Of a DNA stretch of 64,000 bases, positions 11,505 through 23,799 are shown in pieces; position 1 is the stretch's first letter, and each line of letters starts with the position of its first letter. The DNA is taken from NCBI GenBank assembly GCA_016758965.1, contig JAEPRB010000122.1, positions 37,971 through 101,970 on the forward strand. Reading direction: 5' to 3'. Origin of the DNA: Circinella minor. Taxonomy: Eukaryota; Mucoromycota; Mucoromycetes; Mucorales; Lichtheimiaceae. The notes beneath the pieces were generated by a model. It ran no database searches and was not told the DNA's origin. It saw only the letters and a list, made by a program, of their open reading frames with translations. A program made the position numbers and the translations under genes.

Positions 11505-12190
11505 CTATCCGCCATTATTTTTTTTGGGCAAACCCAAAAATTGTAATGCAGCACAGGAAACAAAAAATAAAACAGTTACTTTTTTTGATTCCGACTTTTT
11601 GAACATGAGTGGCATTAATGCGTCATCTATCGCGTTTTCTTGAGTTCTTTTTTTCTTTTCTAAATCTTTCCAACTTGAAGTCAAAACCCGTATAACCCAT
11701 TCCAAAACTATTGACCAATTTCTTTCCAATGCTCATTAAGTGACATTTTGTAATATTCATAACTTTGAATGAATGTTTAATACAATGACCATTATGCCAT
11801 ACTTTTGAAATGTGTTTTATAATACTCCATTGGTTCACTCTTTTTTTTATCAGAACTAGTTAGACAACTAGTTAGACCAATAAAATCATAAACAGGTAAT
11901 ACTTTAGAATTTTTTTTTACTACAAAAGTCTCTATGTATAGCTGAAAATATAGTGACTTCATCGAACAAAGAAAACACGCGTTCTTTTGTTATTTATAGC
12001 TATAGATATAATTGTTTGATGCTCTTTTTTAACGATATTTTTAAATTTTTTATATTAGTTTTGTTGTTGGCCTGTTGCTGAACATGAGCTGATTCATGTT
12101 TTTTTTTTACATTTGGTGTTGTCAGTGAGGCTTCACACGTGTGATCCAATTTTTTTGCTCCCGCTATCCAATCCACTGTTGGTAAAACTT
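11505..12190 (-). pseudogene. Unrecognised decayed coding region
   Basis: On the minus strand an open stretch from 12190 to 12000 (containing VDWIAGAKKLDHTCEASLTT and HVQQQANNKT) ends in a stop. It is followed by a separate frame from 11838 with KVMNITKCHLMSIGKKL and another frame (11729-11505) with ENAIDDALMPLMFKKSESKK. Composition is more protein-like than the surrounding AT-rich DNA, and the pieces lie in order on one strand but in different frames, as expected for a frameshifted gene. I recognise no family. It lies just downstream of the TIR element. Confidence 0.35.
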
Positions 12191-12239
12191 TCTTGTATAT
12201 GTCTAGGATTATCTTTCTTGACCTTTGCGCATGTGTAGG

Positions 12240-13835
12240 TACCCCCTTTCTTCTACTTCAACTAATGTTACTCCCACTACTAACACTTTCTTCGATACTA
12301 ATAATAATAACGTCACCACCCTTCCCGTTACCAATAATAATATTATCACCACCATCCCTTATACACGTTCTAACACCAACAGCAACATAATTCCTCTTCA
12401 TCATTAGGCAAAGAGATCTCGATCATCCGTAAGTTCTTAGAATAGGTATAGTTCTTTATCTTTTTAAAGTATCTAACTTTTCTTCTTCTTTTTTTTTGCA
12501 GAGCGCCAAAACAAACTCATATGAACTGACCCAAGATATGAAAGAAGAATATAAGAGATCATTCGAAGCGTTGGATAGTAGAATTTGGATGATGGTACTA
12601 AAGTAGAGAATAGTAGACTCTCGGTTTTTTGCAAGGTCGCATTCTCCTTCAAATGGCGAAGTTTTTCAATTGGAGGGAGTAGAAAAAAAATACTGCCATG
12701 TCTGCATATGAAGCGGTGACTATAATGATTCTTGTAAGAATATGTTTTCTGTATCTTCAGATGGGATTAAGAATACCAACAAGCGTGAATTGGTATCAGG
12801 AGCAGCAGCACCAGCAACAACAAATCCATCATTCTTAGAGCTGACTCTGAAAGAAGAGCGTCTGATTGATGAATTATGGGAGAAACTTAATCAGTTCGGT
12901 TTCGTAAATCCGCGTAAAAATTATGATTTACATTGGATGCAAAAAACGATGGACGATATTCTGGATCTTTGCAGATTCAGAATATTGGATTGGGTAAAAA
13001 AGAATGGGTCCGAAATGGATTTTGTAACCCGCGTTTTGGATTATGCTTGACGAAGTATTTGATGATTTGATAATCGAGACCCGAAGGTAAATTTATTGGA
13101 TTCATTTATATTTCGTCAACGCGAAAATGGTTTTTTTTATTTACAGTGTTTATAATTATATTGTAGGGGTAATAAGTCAGTAGCAACCACGGTCTTTGAT
13201 AATAACGACCGTGGATTAACTGGAACAACTACTTATTACCCCCAAGTTACTTTCAATCAGACGAGATCTAGTATTATTCAAAAATGGAGTAGAGTACGGA
13301 GTAGAGGAGTGCGGAAAAGGAGACATGAAGAAATTGGCCCAAAAATTATGAAAAGCATGTTTTTGCATGCTGCTTCAAAATGCAACAATGACGAGAGTGT
13401 GATTCGATTATTGAAAGTAGTTGGATTTAGTCAGTTCGGTAAGTTATCAGGCTTTTGAATATATATCTACCTTTTGCTGATTATCCTTTCTTTTTATTAC
13501 TTTTGTATATGGGAATAGATCTTCGTATGAAAATTTTAGTGATGGATAATCCTGACGGATATGTCTGTCGCATTCGCACTATACCTCAATATGAAATATC
13601 AACTACCCCTTTCCATATGACATCTGGTCTTCTCCCAATATTAAAACCCACACTTAAATCCAAAGTAAGTTACACATTCATTTATTTATATATGTAATGT
13701 GAATTTAATACTTATATCTGATCTATCTTATCCAATTATGAATAGTTAACCGTCCAACCATCTATCAAACTCGTTCACGAATATCTCAACGTTGTACAAA
13801 ATGAGGAAACCCGATGTACAGTGCGAAATGCATGA
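12240..13835 (+). pseudogene. Decayed copy 1 of a Mucoromycota-type expanded family
   Basis: Exons by homology with copy 2 (14966-16290): Ser/Thr/Asn-rich exon to 12428; exon from 12502 (SAKTNSYELTQDMKEEYKRS); a scrambled stretch 12580-12720 with frame loss; then 12721-13086 (NPSFLELTLKEERLIDELWE, YDLHWMQKTMDDILDL); 13167-13438; 13519-13664 (KILVMDNPDGYVCRIRT); 13746-13835 (SIKLVHEYLNVVQNEE), stop TGA 13833-13835. Damage against copy 2: loss of frame at about 12585, replacement of the segment carrying EHPVHSFMLD, one extra T near 13033, an altered frame in 13167-13300 and a 36-nt in-frame deletion near 13343. The C-terminal exons missing from copy 2 are intact here. I recall this architecture (W-L-G-VED, HSF-LD, YGV-E-G, GYVCR) from large uncharacterised families in Mucorales; this was not checked. 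Function unknown. Confidence 0.65.
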
Positions 13836-14033
13836 AAACAGGGGATGTTTTACTTCAGAATAATAATATAATACTATCCGTCGTTATGTATCCAACAAAT
13901 CTCTTGGCGCATAACTGTCACCATCACCGACATAAAACAATAATCACCACTTTTCTATTTACAATGTTGGAGGTTAAATTTGCCCATGACCTCAATTTCT
14001 AAATGGTGCCATAGCAAGTAAATGTAAGCTACT

Positions 14034-14126
14034 CATCTACAAGAATGGGATAGTTACAAATTTCAAGCTTATGGTTATTTAGCCTTCGATGAAACATTCA
14101 TTGACGTTTTGGGACATTTGTGTGGT
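14034..14126 (+). pseudogene. Isolated coding-like exon, unrecognised
   Basis: The frame LQEWDSYKFQAYGYLAFDET followed by FIDVLGHLC ends at a GTAAGT donor (about 14126). Codon composition is clearly protein-like against the AT-rich background. No upstream or downstream exon could be joined convincingly, although a further open stretch lies at 14388-14576. It may be a relic of another lineage-specific gene lying between the two tandem copies. Confidence 0.3.
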
Positions 14127-14965
14127 AAGTAAAAAAAAAAAAAGATTATAAAAAATACAATTTGCTCTACAATTATTATTATTTTTATTATTTGGTAGCT
14201 TAATATCCTTTTGACACGTCAACTGACTTAATTTTGGTCTAGTTTCAAAGCGTAGCTCAACTTTCAAAGTGATGGCTCATTTAAATTTTTGGTGACCAAA
14301 TTTAAATTCCAATGCTGTACCATCATCATGTGGATTCAAAACTTGGAGAAGGAAGGAAGAAAGGTTGTATTAATCTAAAAAGATAACATGTTTATCTGTT
14401 GCTTGAGAAGTGCTGCAGGAAAAGAGGGTCGTTTCGTTGTCGTATTGTCGGGCAGTTACATAACTGTGTTCTACTTTTTACAATTGCATTTATTTATTCT
14501 TATGGCAACTCAAGCATTTCATCACACGTACCTGCAAACGCATGATAATCCTACCATGGACTGCTTTCGTGGATAACCCTATATATATATTACCTCAAAA
14601 CACCCCAACCAACAAAATCTATATGGACCAGTGTTTTTAATAAAAAAGGGCATTCGATTTGCGAAAAAAAAAATCGGTAAATATATTCCTGAGAATAAAT
14701 CATAAAATGTGTACTAAAAGCAGGTTTAAACTGTATTAGGCGAAAAGCAGCGTTTGGTGGAAGAAAATTATTCGGTAAGGTTTTCTATACACGTCGTCTA
14801 TTTTTTTCTTCCTTTCTTTCATGGTCTTGTTTATAAATACTAACGTTTATGTGAATGTTTTAAACATTGTTATCACTTCAACGTTTACAGATTTCAGACG
14901 AAGTTTAAAGGGTATTTATAACCGCAAGCCAAAGACCACGACTAAAGTTGGTCTACATTGCACAG

Positions 14966-16290
14966 ATCAAAGAAAAGGAGGTCTCAGAAAAGAAGCCAAC
15001 TTTTCAACCCCTTTCTTCTACTTCAACGAATATTAGTCCGACCACTAACACTTCTCTCGATGATAATAACGCCACCACCCATCCCGCTATCAATAATAAT
15101 AATACCGCCACCACTCCTTCTACGAGTTCCAACAGTAACAGCAACATTGATTCTTCTTCATCATTAGGCAAAAGATCTCGATCATCCGTAAGTTCTTAGA
15201 ATAGGTATAGTTCTTTATCTTTCTAAAACATCTAACTTTTCTTCTTCTTTTTTTTCAGAGCGCCAAAACAAACTCGTATAAACTAACACAAGATATGAAA
15301 GAGGAATATAAAAGATCATTCGAAGCATTGAATGATGAAAAGAAATGGGTTTTAGATGACGGTACTAAAGTGGAGGATCTGATGTGTGAATATGGAGCAC
15401 AATGTACTCATGAACAGTAAGAATATAAACATTCCCCATTGAGTCCGTCTATAATCTTGTTACTGAGCTTTTTGCTAATTAGAATAATTCTATCTAGCCC
15501 CGTGCATTCATTCATGCTTGATGTCGAAGATAAATGTTGGAAGTCTATTTTTATTAAATCACAATTACAAGAACTTAAGTCAACAGGCGAAAAAGCTTTC
15601 GGCGACTATAATGATTCTTGTAAGAATATGTTTTCTGTATTTTCAGATGGGATTAAGAATACCAACAAGCGTGAATTGGTATCAGGAGCAGCAGCAGCAG
15701 CAACAACAAATCCATCATTCTTGGAGCTGACTCTGAAAGAAGAGCATGTGATTGATGAATTATGGGAGAAACTCACTCAGTTCGGTTTCATAAATCGACA
15801 TAAAAATTATGATTTACATTGGATGCAAAAAACGATGGACGATATTCTGGATCTTTACAGATTCAGAATATTGGATTGGGTAAAAAAGAATGGGTCCGAA
15901 ATGGATTTTGTAACCCGCGTTTGGATTATGCTTGACGAAGTATTTGATGATTTGATAATCGAGACCCGAAGGTAAATTTATTGGATTCATTTATATTTCG
16001 TCAACGCGAAAATGGTTTTTTTTTATTTACAATGTTTATAATTATATTGTAGGGATAATAAGTCAGTAGCAACCACGGTCTTTGATAATAAAGACCGTGG
16101 AGTAACTGGAACAACTACTATTGTCCCCAAACTACCTTCCATCAGACCAAATCTAGCATCATTTAAAAATGGAGTAGAGTACGGAGTAGCAGAGTGCGGA
16201 AAAGGAGATGATGAAGAAATTGGCAAGAATGAAATAATCGTAGAAAGTAGTTCACACTGCCCAAAAATTATGAAAAGCATATTTTTATAG
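14966..16290 (+). pseudogene. Copy 2 of the same expanded family, 3'-truncated
   Basis: Exons: about 14966-15187 (Ser/Thr/Asn-rich, ending GKRSRSS), 15259-15416, 15498-15971 and 16053-16290, joined by GT-AG introns of 71, 81 and 81 nt with matching phases. The reading is continuous: LTQDMKEEYKRSFEAL, KKWVLDDGTKVEDLM, CTHEHPVHSFMLDVEDKCW, LHWMQKTMDDILDL, DFVTRVWIMLDEVFDDLI, then VEYGVAECGKGDDEE and PKIMKSIFL, TAG at 16288-16290. The 5' end is unresolved. The stop falls where copy 1 continues into two more exons; diverged traces of those lie at about 16470-16700 (MDSPDRYVCRIRS), so this copy is probably cut short by an insertion of about 180 bp. It might still make a shorter protein. The YGV-E-G block could be a degenerate nuclease-like core, which is speculative. 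Confidence 0.6.
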
Positions 16291-16300
16291 GCAGTGTGAA
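16251..16300. repeat. Perfect 11-bp inverted repeat at truncated 3' end
   Basis: TTCACACTGCC (16251-16261) and GGCAGTGTGAA (16290-16300) are exact reverse complements with a 28-nt spacer containing the last codons of copy 2. The TAG stop overlaps the first base of the right arm. The left arm falls inside the segment deleted in copy 1. Confidence 0.7.
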
Positions 16301-16709
16301 AAGGTGGACGACGACAAAGGGTGTGGCAAAAAAAAAACAGGTTCTTTAATCCAAAAGAGCCTTTTTATTTGTATCAGCAATCTGGCACGTTGACACACAT
16401 AGGATATGTTTTTATCTTGTATGGATTCTGAGCTAGAGGCGCGTTTAGCCATTCTCCAGCAAGATAAAAAGCTTTAAAAATGACGAGCAATTCTCCAATT
16501 CTGGTATGTTATTGAGCTACTTGGTGTATATATTGAACATATTTTTACTAATACGTAATGTTTTTATTTTTATTTTTTTATTTTACTTTTTATTTGAGAA
16601 TAGATCTATGGATAAAATTGTACATAATGGATAGTCCTGATAGATATGTGTGTAGAATTCGATCAACATCACAAAAATGTCGAACACCAATACTCAATCT
16701 CCTCCTTTG

Positions 16710-18238
16710 AATCCAAAAAATCAAATCAAACAATTTATTCAAGTAACAAAAAAATACCACGTAGTTGAAACAAGGAAATATAACTCATACGTTTCTTGAT
16801 ATTATAACTTTGAAAAATGAAAATAAAAAAAACTAAGAGATATTTAATTATAATTAACAACAAGAATACAACTTGAACATATAACATTTGAACAAAAATG
16901 TGTGATGATTTAATATAGCTTTATTAAAAAAAGTCAACTTTTTTTTTTTTACATTTTTTTATAGGTATAACAAAAGAGATGATTAAACTTATTATAGAAA
17001 TAGTGTTATTATAATATAAAATTAAGAAAGAAGTTTAGTCTTATATACGTATTTTAACAATTTTGTATTTAAACAGAACCATTGATTCAAGTATTACAGT
17101 ATCCATGTGTACCAAAAAAAAAAAGTGATATTACCTTATACTCTACAAGTACATAAACCAATTAGAAATAACGATAGCTATTCTCCACATACAGAGGGGG
17201 GGTTGAAACACAAGTAACAAAGATTGTCTTATTAAGTCTTTTTTTTTTCATATTATTACGGACGATATAATTACCCCACACAAATATTTAATAAGTAAAT
17301 GTGGGGGGAGTATAACTTTTTTTTTATTATAATCATTGTGAGTGGTTGGTTAGAAACGTGGAAATTTTAGAACCCAGTATATATTTCTATAAATGTGAAA
17401 AATTGATTCCATAAAGAAATGAAGTTTTTTTTTTTTCATGTTTCCAAAAATCCATGCAACTATATATGTAATTTGAGAGAAGAAGAAGATTAAGAAACTT
17501 TGGCTGAAAATGGGGGGGGGTGAGGAGGAGAAGTAAAAACCATTTCCCGTATTATTATTTTTTTTGATTGTACAATCAAACATGCAATCAACTTGTTTAA
17601 AATTTCGAAGGTAGTGTAACCATAAACAAAAAGTATTTAGAACTGCATAAGTTCAAGTAATATTCCAATTTTTTCCACGATTCATTCTTTATATTGATCT
17701 ATAATGAGTGTGAAGACTTTTTATATCCAGTTTTTTTTTTAAAAAAGAAAAAAAAAATGATGAAATGAAAAAGAATTGTACGATTCAAACCTTATCAATA
17801 CTTTAGAAGTTTTTTTTTTGTTATTGTTGCAATGATAAGAGTTATAATGTAAAATTCAAGATATTTTAAATAGCGCAACAAGTAACATAATCAAAATAAG
17901 GATGGATATAGTTAAGGTAATATATATATATATAATTATTGTTTGTCACTCGTCGTGGTTAGGTATAAATCCGTCATGTGTTTATCATTATAAAAAAAAA
18001 TAACAGATCAAAATAGTAGTAGTAGTAGTGTACTAGACCTTTATTACTATGGAATATTATCTACTCTATACTGTATATATATAAAGCATACGTAAGAATA
18101 TAAAATCTCCCAAGAAAAAAATAAATATTATCTCTCTATCTCTCTTTTCATTCTTTCTTATATTTTTATTTCATTTTTAATTTTTTTGTAATTCTCCATA
18201 TATTTGTTATAATCATTAGAAAACAAATAATAGTCATA
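16710..18238. other. AT-rich spacer and MATE upstream region
   Basis: About 1.5 kb holding homopolymers, a G-run near 17513 and CT-rich tracts (18131-18165) just before the MATE start. Pyrimidine-rich stretches upstream of start codons are common in fungal promoters. No gene seen. Confidence 0.5.
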
Positions 18239-20027
18239 ATGACATTGGCACAAAGAAAAAACAACAAGCTTTGGACAGAAAGTGAAGAAGATGGTTTTAT
18301 TAATGAACGAACATCACTTTTACATCCATCATCTCATGAACATGTTACTATTACACCATCATCATCTTCTTCTTCTTCTTCTTCAAGTGAAGATTTTTGG
18401 TGGTTACTTAAAAAAGGATCCTCTATTGCTGGAACAATATTTATACATCAAATGATGGAAATGACAAATATATCCCTAATTGGTCAATTGGTAAGTCATT
18501 CTATATAGTTATTATTCACTTTATTCAACCTTTTTCTTTTCATTGAGAGTTTTGATTTCTGGAAATAATGTATAAAATTCATGTAAATTATTATGTATTT
18601 TAGGGTTCGCGTGAATTAGCAGGAGTGACATTGGCCAATATGTTATTAGCAGTAGTTTATTTTTGCATAACAACAGGCATTTCAAATACCTTGGAAACAT
18701 TATGTTCACAAGCTTATACAGGTGCCAAAGATAAGACTAAAGTCGGTGTATATTTTCAACGCGTTTATTTTGTTCTTATTTTATGGTCCATTCTTGTTGG
18801 TATTATTCTTTATAATGGCACTTTTATTTTGATTACAATGGGACAAGATCCTGAACTTGCTGGTTACGCAGGTAGGATATGATTATACAATTATAGTCTT
18901 CGCTTTACGTATCTAAAAAAAAGTACTAATGAATTGTATGTTTTTTAGGTTCTTATCTACGATGTATTTTTCCGAGTGCTATTGTCTATATGACATATGA
19001 TGCTCATCGTAAATATCTTCAAGTTCAAGGTGCAACATTAGTACCCGTATTTATTTTAGCTATCGGCGTTTTCTTAAATGCATTGATTCAATATTTTTTC
19101 ATCTTTTATATGAATATGGGATTTATGGGTGCTCCATTAGGACTTTCTATTGTCTATTGTTTCATGCTTGGAGCACAACTTTTTTATACTCATTTTATTC
19201 GACAAGAAACAAGAGATGAATGTTGTTGGGGTGGATGGGATGTTCAACAAAACATATTTAATACCCAAATGGATGAATGGCTTCAATTTTTCAAATTGGC
19301 TTTAAGTAATGTATTTGTCATATGTTCCGAATATTATGTTGCGGAACTATCGGTTTTAGCCATTTCTTATCTTCCTAACAGTAACAGTAATAATAGTAAT
19401 GCTACAACTACAATTATTGCTGCAGGATCTGTTCTTTTACGATCTCATCTTTGTTCACATACAGTGGCGATGGGTTTAGGTGCTGCTTCTGCTACACGTG
19501 TTGGACATTATATTGGTCAAGGATCTGCTCAAGGAGCGCGTCAAAGTTTCCATATGGGATGTTGGGTCTCTCTTTTATTCGCCTTACCCCTTTCGGTCTT
19601 TTTTTGGGTGTTCCGAGATACATTTCCGTATTTATTTACACAAGAAAGTGAGGTTGCACAACTCATCACTCTAGGTATGCCATTATTAGCATCTTTTCAA
19701 ATATTTGGTATGATCGCTGGTCAATTGTCAGGTGTCTTACGTGGATTTGGTCGACAACAAGTATCTGCTTTCATTTCATTAATAGCATTTTATGGAGTCA
19801 CTGTTCCATTGGGTTACACACTCGTTTTCCTTACTCCTTATTGGTCCTTGAATGGTGTTTGGGTTGCATTTGGAATTGGTTATGTTATTTATGCTTTAGC
19901 ACAATTATTGTATTTGTTGACGGTCAATTGGTCTTCAGAATGTGCTAAAGTACAACATCATCTTTATTTACTTTATAATAATAATGATGAGCATACTAAC
20001 ATTATAACACCTGTCAGAAAAGATTAA
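18239..20027 (+). CDS. MATE family efflux transporter
   Basis: Three exons: 18239-18490, 18604-18871 and 18949-20027 (introns 113 and 77 nt, GT-AG), giving 1599 nt, a 532-aa protein, normal for eukaryotic MATE transporters (about 450-550). The Ser-rich N-terminal ~60 residues are cytoplasmic. The membrane core starts near residue 62 (SIAGTIFIHQMMEMTNISLI), followed by the MATE-typical GQLGSRELAGVTLANML and GISNTLETLCSQAYTGAK. The second half repeats the fold (LLRSHLCSHTVAMGLGAAS then TRVGHYIGQGSAQGAR). MATE proteins export organic cations, drugs or metabolites in exchange for protons or sodium, in the plasma or vacuolar membrane; the substrate cannot be told here. The start ATG has A at -3 and follows a CT-rich tract. 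No neighbour gives a pathway. Confidence 0.93.
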
Positions 20028-22341
20028 TTTCTTAACTCATTCTGTCCTTGTAGTTGTGTATATCTCATTTCTCTTTTCAGTGTTATATTTTCTTCTTAAA
20101 TTGTAAATATATGAAATAAAAAAAAAAGAGTTGTAATACGTACTTTTAAAAATGCATCTTTTTTTGATTGAAGAACCAATTGAAATAGATGGAGGAGGTT
20201 TTTTTCGCTGAGCATTCTATAACAAAAGGCGTTTTTTTTTTTTTTTTTTTACAAATCACTATAGTGACCGTGTGTATATATTAAGAATTAGAATATGTGT
20301 TTATCTTTATTGTTTTTCTATGATGAGTAATTTGTGTCATTGTAATATATTTATTTGATCAGGGTAACTTGAGATAATCCGGTTAGAAAAATGTATCCCA
20401 AAAAAAAAACTAGCATTTTTATGCATTAGAAAGAATTTTCACTTTTTTATTTTCCTTATTATTCATATTACACTTATTAGAATAATTATCATATATATTC
20501 TTGTCTGTGTGTAGGTGTGCATAATACATCAGCTCCTGCGTTTTTTTTTCTTTTTCTTTTGATAACTACCATGAACAAGTTTTCTTTTTAGACACACAAT
20601 TATAAACCTATTTGGTACATAAAAGATGTTATTTTCTTTGTTATTAAAAATAATTGGTGTAACCCAAAATCATTTACATTTTTTTTTCTCTCCGTGGTAT
20701 CGGAGAAAAAAAAACGTGTCATAGATTAAGCTTATATTTTAACCCGAAGAAAAAATGGATGCTACCTTTTTATATCATTCTTATGTCCATGGATTAAATG
20801 GATCAAAGTTTTTTTTTTATAACGTGTACGGTTTTATAAATATATGAAAAAACAATTAGTCAATCAAATATATAATATAAATATCATGATTTGTACAATT
20901 TTATAGAAGATAGAATAACATGATTGATTGAAATGTGATGTGGTGACTCATGAAATAATAATATTTAAGGATCAAATTTCTTAAAGATACTTCTTTTGAT
21001 TATGTACAAAGAAGAATAGTATCTATTTTTGGCAAGTTTCCTTTTTTAAACAACACTCTGTTGAGCTGCATAAAAAAAAATTAGCCTTTTCAACAACAAA
21101 TAATATTATATATATATACTTGATCTTTATATAGTTTGATTAAATAGTTCAATGGAACTTATATTGACTTGGGTTTGGGTTACTTTAATGTATAAAAATA
21201 TTTTCAGCATCAATGAGGATTTATGAAAAAAAAAGCCTTATTTTTCTTTGCATAAAGACTTTTCATATTGATAGGTCAATGGACAAAAAAAACAAAACAA
21301 AATGTTACGGTAGCTTTTTTTAATTTTAAAGACTGAATAATAATATTAAATATAAATACCTTTTTTGCATGTAGAGTTTAATAATTTTTATTATTAAAAA
21401 ACCCCCCAATTGATTGACTAGAATGATATAACTTTAATACATATATAATATAAAAACACGATTGAGCCAAAATAAAATATTTCTTTTTTGACATTCAAAT
21501 TAAAGCAGCGGCACTGAATTTTTTGAATCTAACATGCATTTGACAGGTCCCCAAAAAAAACCAACTTCTTGTCCCAAATTCGGAAACTGAGAGAGTCATC
21601 CCCTCTCTTCTGTGGTGTGTTCATCACTTTTTTTTTTTCTATCCATCCATTTATTATTTACATCCATCTATTCTTTTCATCCATCCATCCATCTATTGTA
21701 TCAATGTATCCATACGTTATATATAATACATAATGGATATCTAATGATTTTCAATTCATTGATCCATCGATTCGGATATCCTATTTCACCTATTAGGGTA
21801 AGTTTTATCTCTTCACTTTTTTCTATAAAAAAAAAAATTACACCGCGCTATTACCTAGTGGGAAGTTGCTTTTATTATTCTTACAACTTTCAAACTTAAA
21901 ACTGTGCGGAAGAGCAAAAATCCATGTCTTACACCTTACTAGCTTTAATTTTTTTTTCATGCTATGTATTGTTTAAACAATTGGAAACATTTTTCTTTTA
22001 TCTTTATATATTTAAAATAGAAAAACTCATTTTTCTTTATATCTATTTTTATTATAGGATAAATCAGCAAGTTTGTTTGTTTGTTTGTTGAGAGGAAAGG
22101 GAAAATTAGTTGATAGTTTTTTGATGGATATACAAAAAAAAAAAAGAAGCAAGTGTTTATTGTATTTGGGGTTTAGGAATTGATTTATATATATATATAT
22201 ATGCAAATAGAAATGCTATCAAAAAAAGGTGAGGGTATTTTTTTTTTTTATGATTTAGAAAAAAAGAGAGGTTGATATAGTAGGGAGAGGAGAATATATA
22301 AATTGTTAGATGAATGGTTGTAAAATAGATAGAAAATAAAT
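20028..22341. other. AT-rich intergenic region
   Basis: Convergent spacer between the MATE gene and the DysF gene. It contains a TCCATCCA-type microsatellite (about 21642-21690), an (AT)n run near 22188-22202 and poly-T tracts. The 95-codon ORF at 21612 is low-complexity translation of the microsatellite, not a gene. Confidence 0.55.
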
Positions 22342-23716
22342 TTATTTTTCAAATTGATTAAGAATATTTTGAATATCTGAATAAAAACCAAGTGATTGTA
22401 ATAATTGTTTTTCTTTTGTTGATAATTGAATGGATAATGAATCTTTTTGTGAAGTATATCGTAATTCAAGTATGCGCTATATATTATATTATATTTGAAT
22501 GGTTATTATTTGTTATTTATCACAATACATATAAAATATATAAAGAAATGGGATTATTTTTACCTGTAAAACGAGACATTTAGTTCTTTCAAAATTAAAT
22601 ACATTTAATAAATCTAAACTTAAAAGTTGTTGTGATGCATTGGGTATAGTTGATAATGCCTTTTCAAACACTACAAGTCGTTCACGATCCATACGGCATT
22701 GAGATAATATATTAATTAATTCTTCTTGATCCGATATAGATGACGATGAAGGCCCTGCTCCTGTTGATGACGAAGGTTTATCATTGTGTATTGTTTTAGG
22801 TGATAATGTATGTTTGTTATTGATTGCTGCTAAATTATCCACAAGTTGAGTAGTAGTACCATCAAGTGATTTTTTATCGTTCTGTTGTTGTTTTAATTCA
22901 TCCAATGATATTAATCGACGTCGTAAACGAATCCATCTTCTTCTTCGAACAAATGATCGAAAATGTTTATAGTTGCCATGCCAAACAGCACCATGAAATT
23001 TTAATGAATATTCCCATCCAGCTATATATATATATATAGGATTGTCAATGCGAAATGTCAAAATTATAATATATTATAATAATAATAATAATAATAATAA
23101 ACACTATTTTACCTTCATCTACATCACCTGACATATCCACCATCCATTCTTTACTAACCCATTGCCAAGTTGGATCTGGTAATTGATACGTTTTTGTATC
23201 CATCGGGGTATATCTAATTTTTATTTTGAAAATCGTTGCATTAGTTTTTAAGTCAACTTGGTTTATGCATAAAAATAGAACTTTACTCCATATTAGCATC
23301 ACACCATGGATTTGCATCAAATTGTAAAAGTCTATTATTATTAAAAAAATAATTAGTGATTTTTTTTTTTTTAAAAAAAAAGGTGTATTTTATGATTTTT
23401 TATAATAACTTACGTTTTTGAACTATATCCAACCATCCATGACCTTTCAATAATAATAATAAGAATAAATGAGTCCATGGAAAAAAAAAGACTATAATAC
23501 TATTATTTATTTATTTTTTTACCCTCTTTGACATTCATATAAAATATCATAAATGTAGTCATTAGGTGAACCTGCATCATCAGGAAGTGAAGGTAATGGT
23601 AATGTCAAATTATGTTGGTGTTTTTGTTGTCGTGGTTTTCTTAATAATTCACGAAAAGATTTACTGACACGAAATGGTCGTTGTCGTTGATGTTCTTGTA
23701 CATGGTCTACTGTCAT
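22342..23716 (-). CDS. DysF (peroxin/ferlin) domain protein
   Basis: Six exons on the minus strand: 23523-23716, 23414-23443, 23287-23331, 23113-23213, 22564-23021 and 22342-22476, totalling 963 nt, 320 aa, with consistent phases. The N-terminal ~60 residues are basic. The DysF domain follows (about 57-155): YDILYECQRG, then LLQFDANPWCD, LPDPTWQWVSKEWMVDMSGD, GWEYSLKFHGAVWHG, FRSFVRRRRWIRLRRRLI. This is the paired Trp-rich DysFN/DysFC pattern of Pex23/Pex30-type peroxins, TECPR-like proteins and yeast Spo73. No reticulon-like membrane segments are visible, unlike Pex30, so it resembles the small soluble DysF proteins. The C-terminal half is Ser/Gln-rich and then helical (MDRERLVVFEKALS, RILELRYTSQ). 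Role: probably membrane contact or membrane remodelling, by family. Confidence 0.85.
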
Positions 23717-23767
23717 TTTATATTATTAATAATGTTTTTTATTATAAAAAATAAAAAGGGTGGAAGA

Positions 23768-23799
<32 letters not shown>

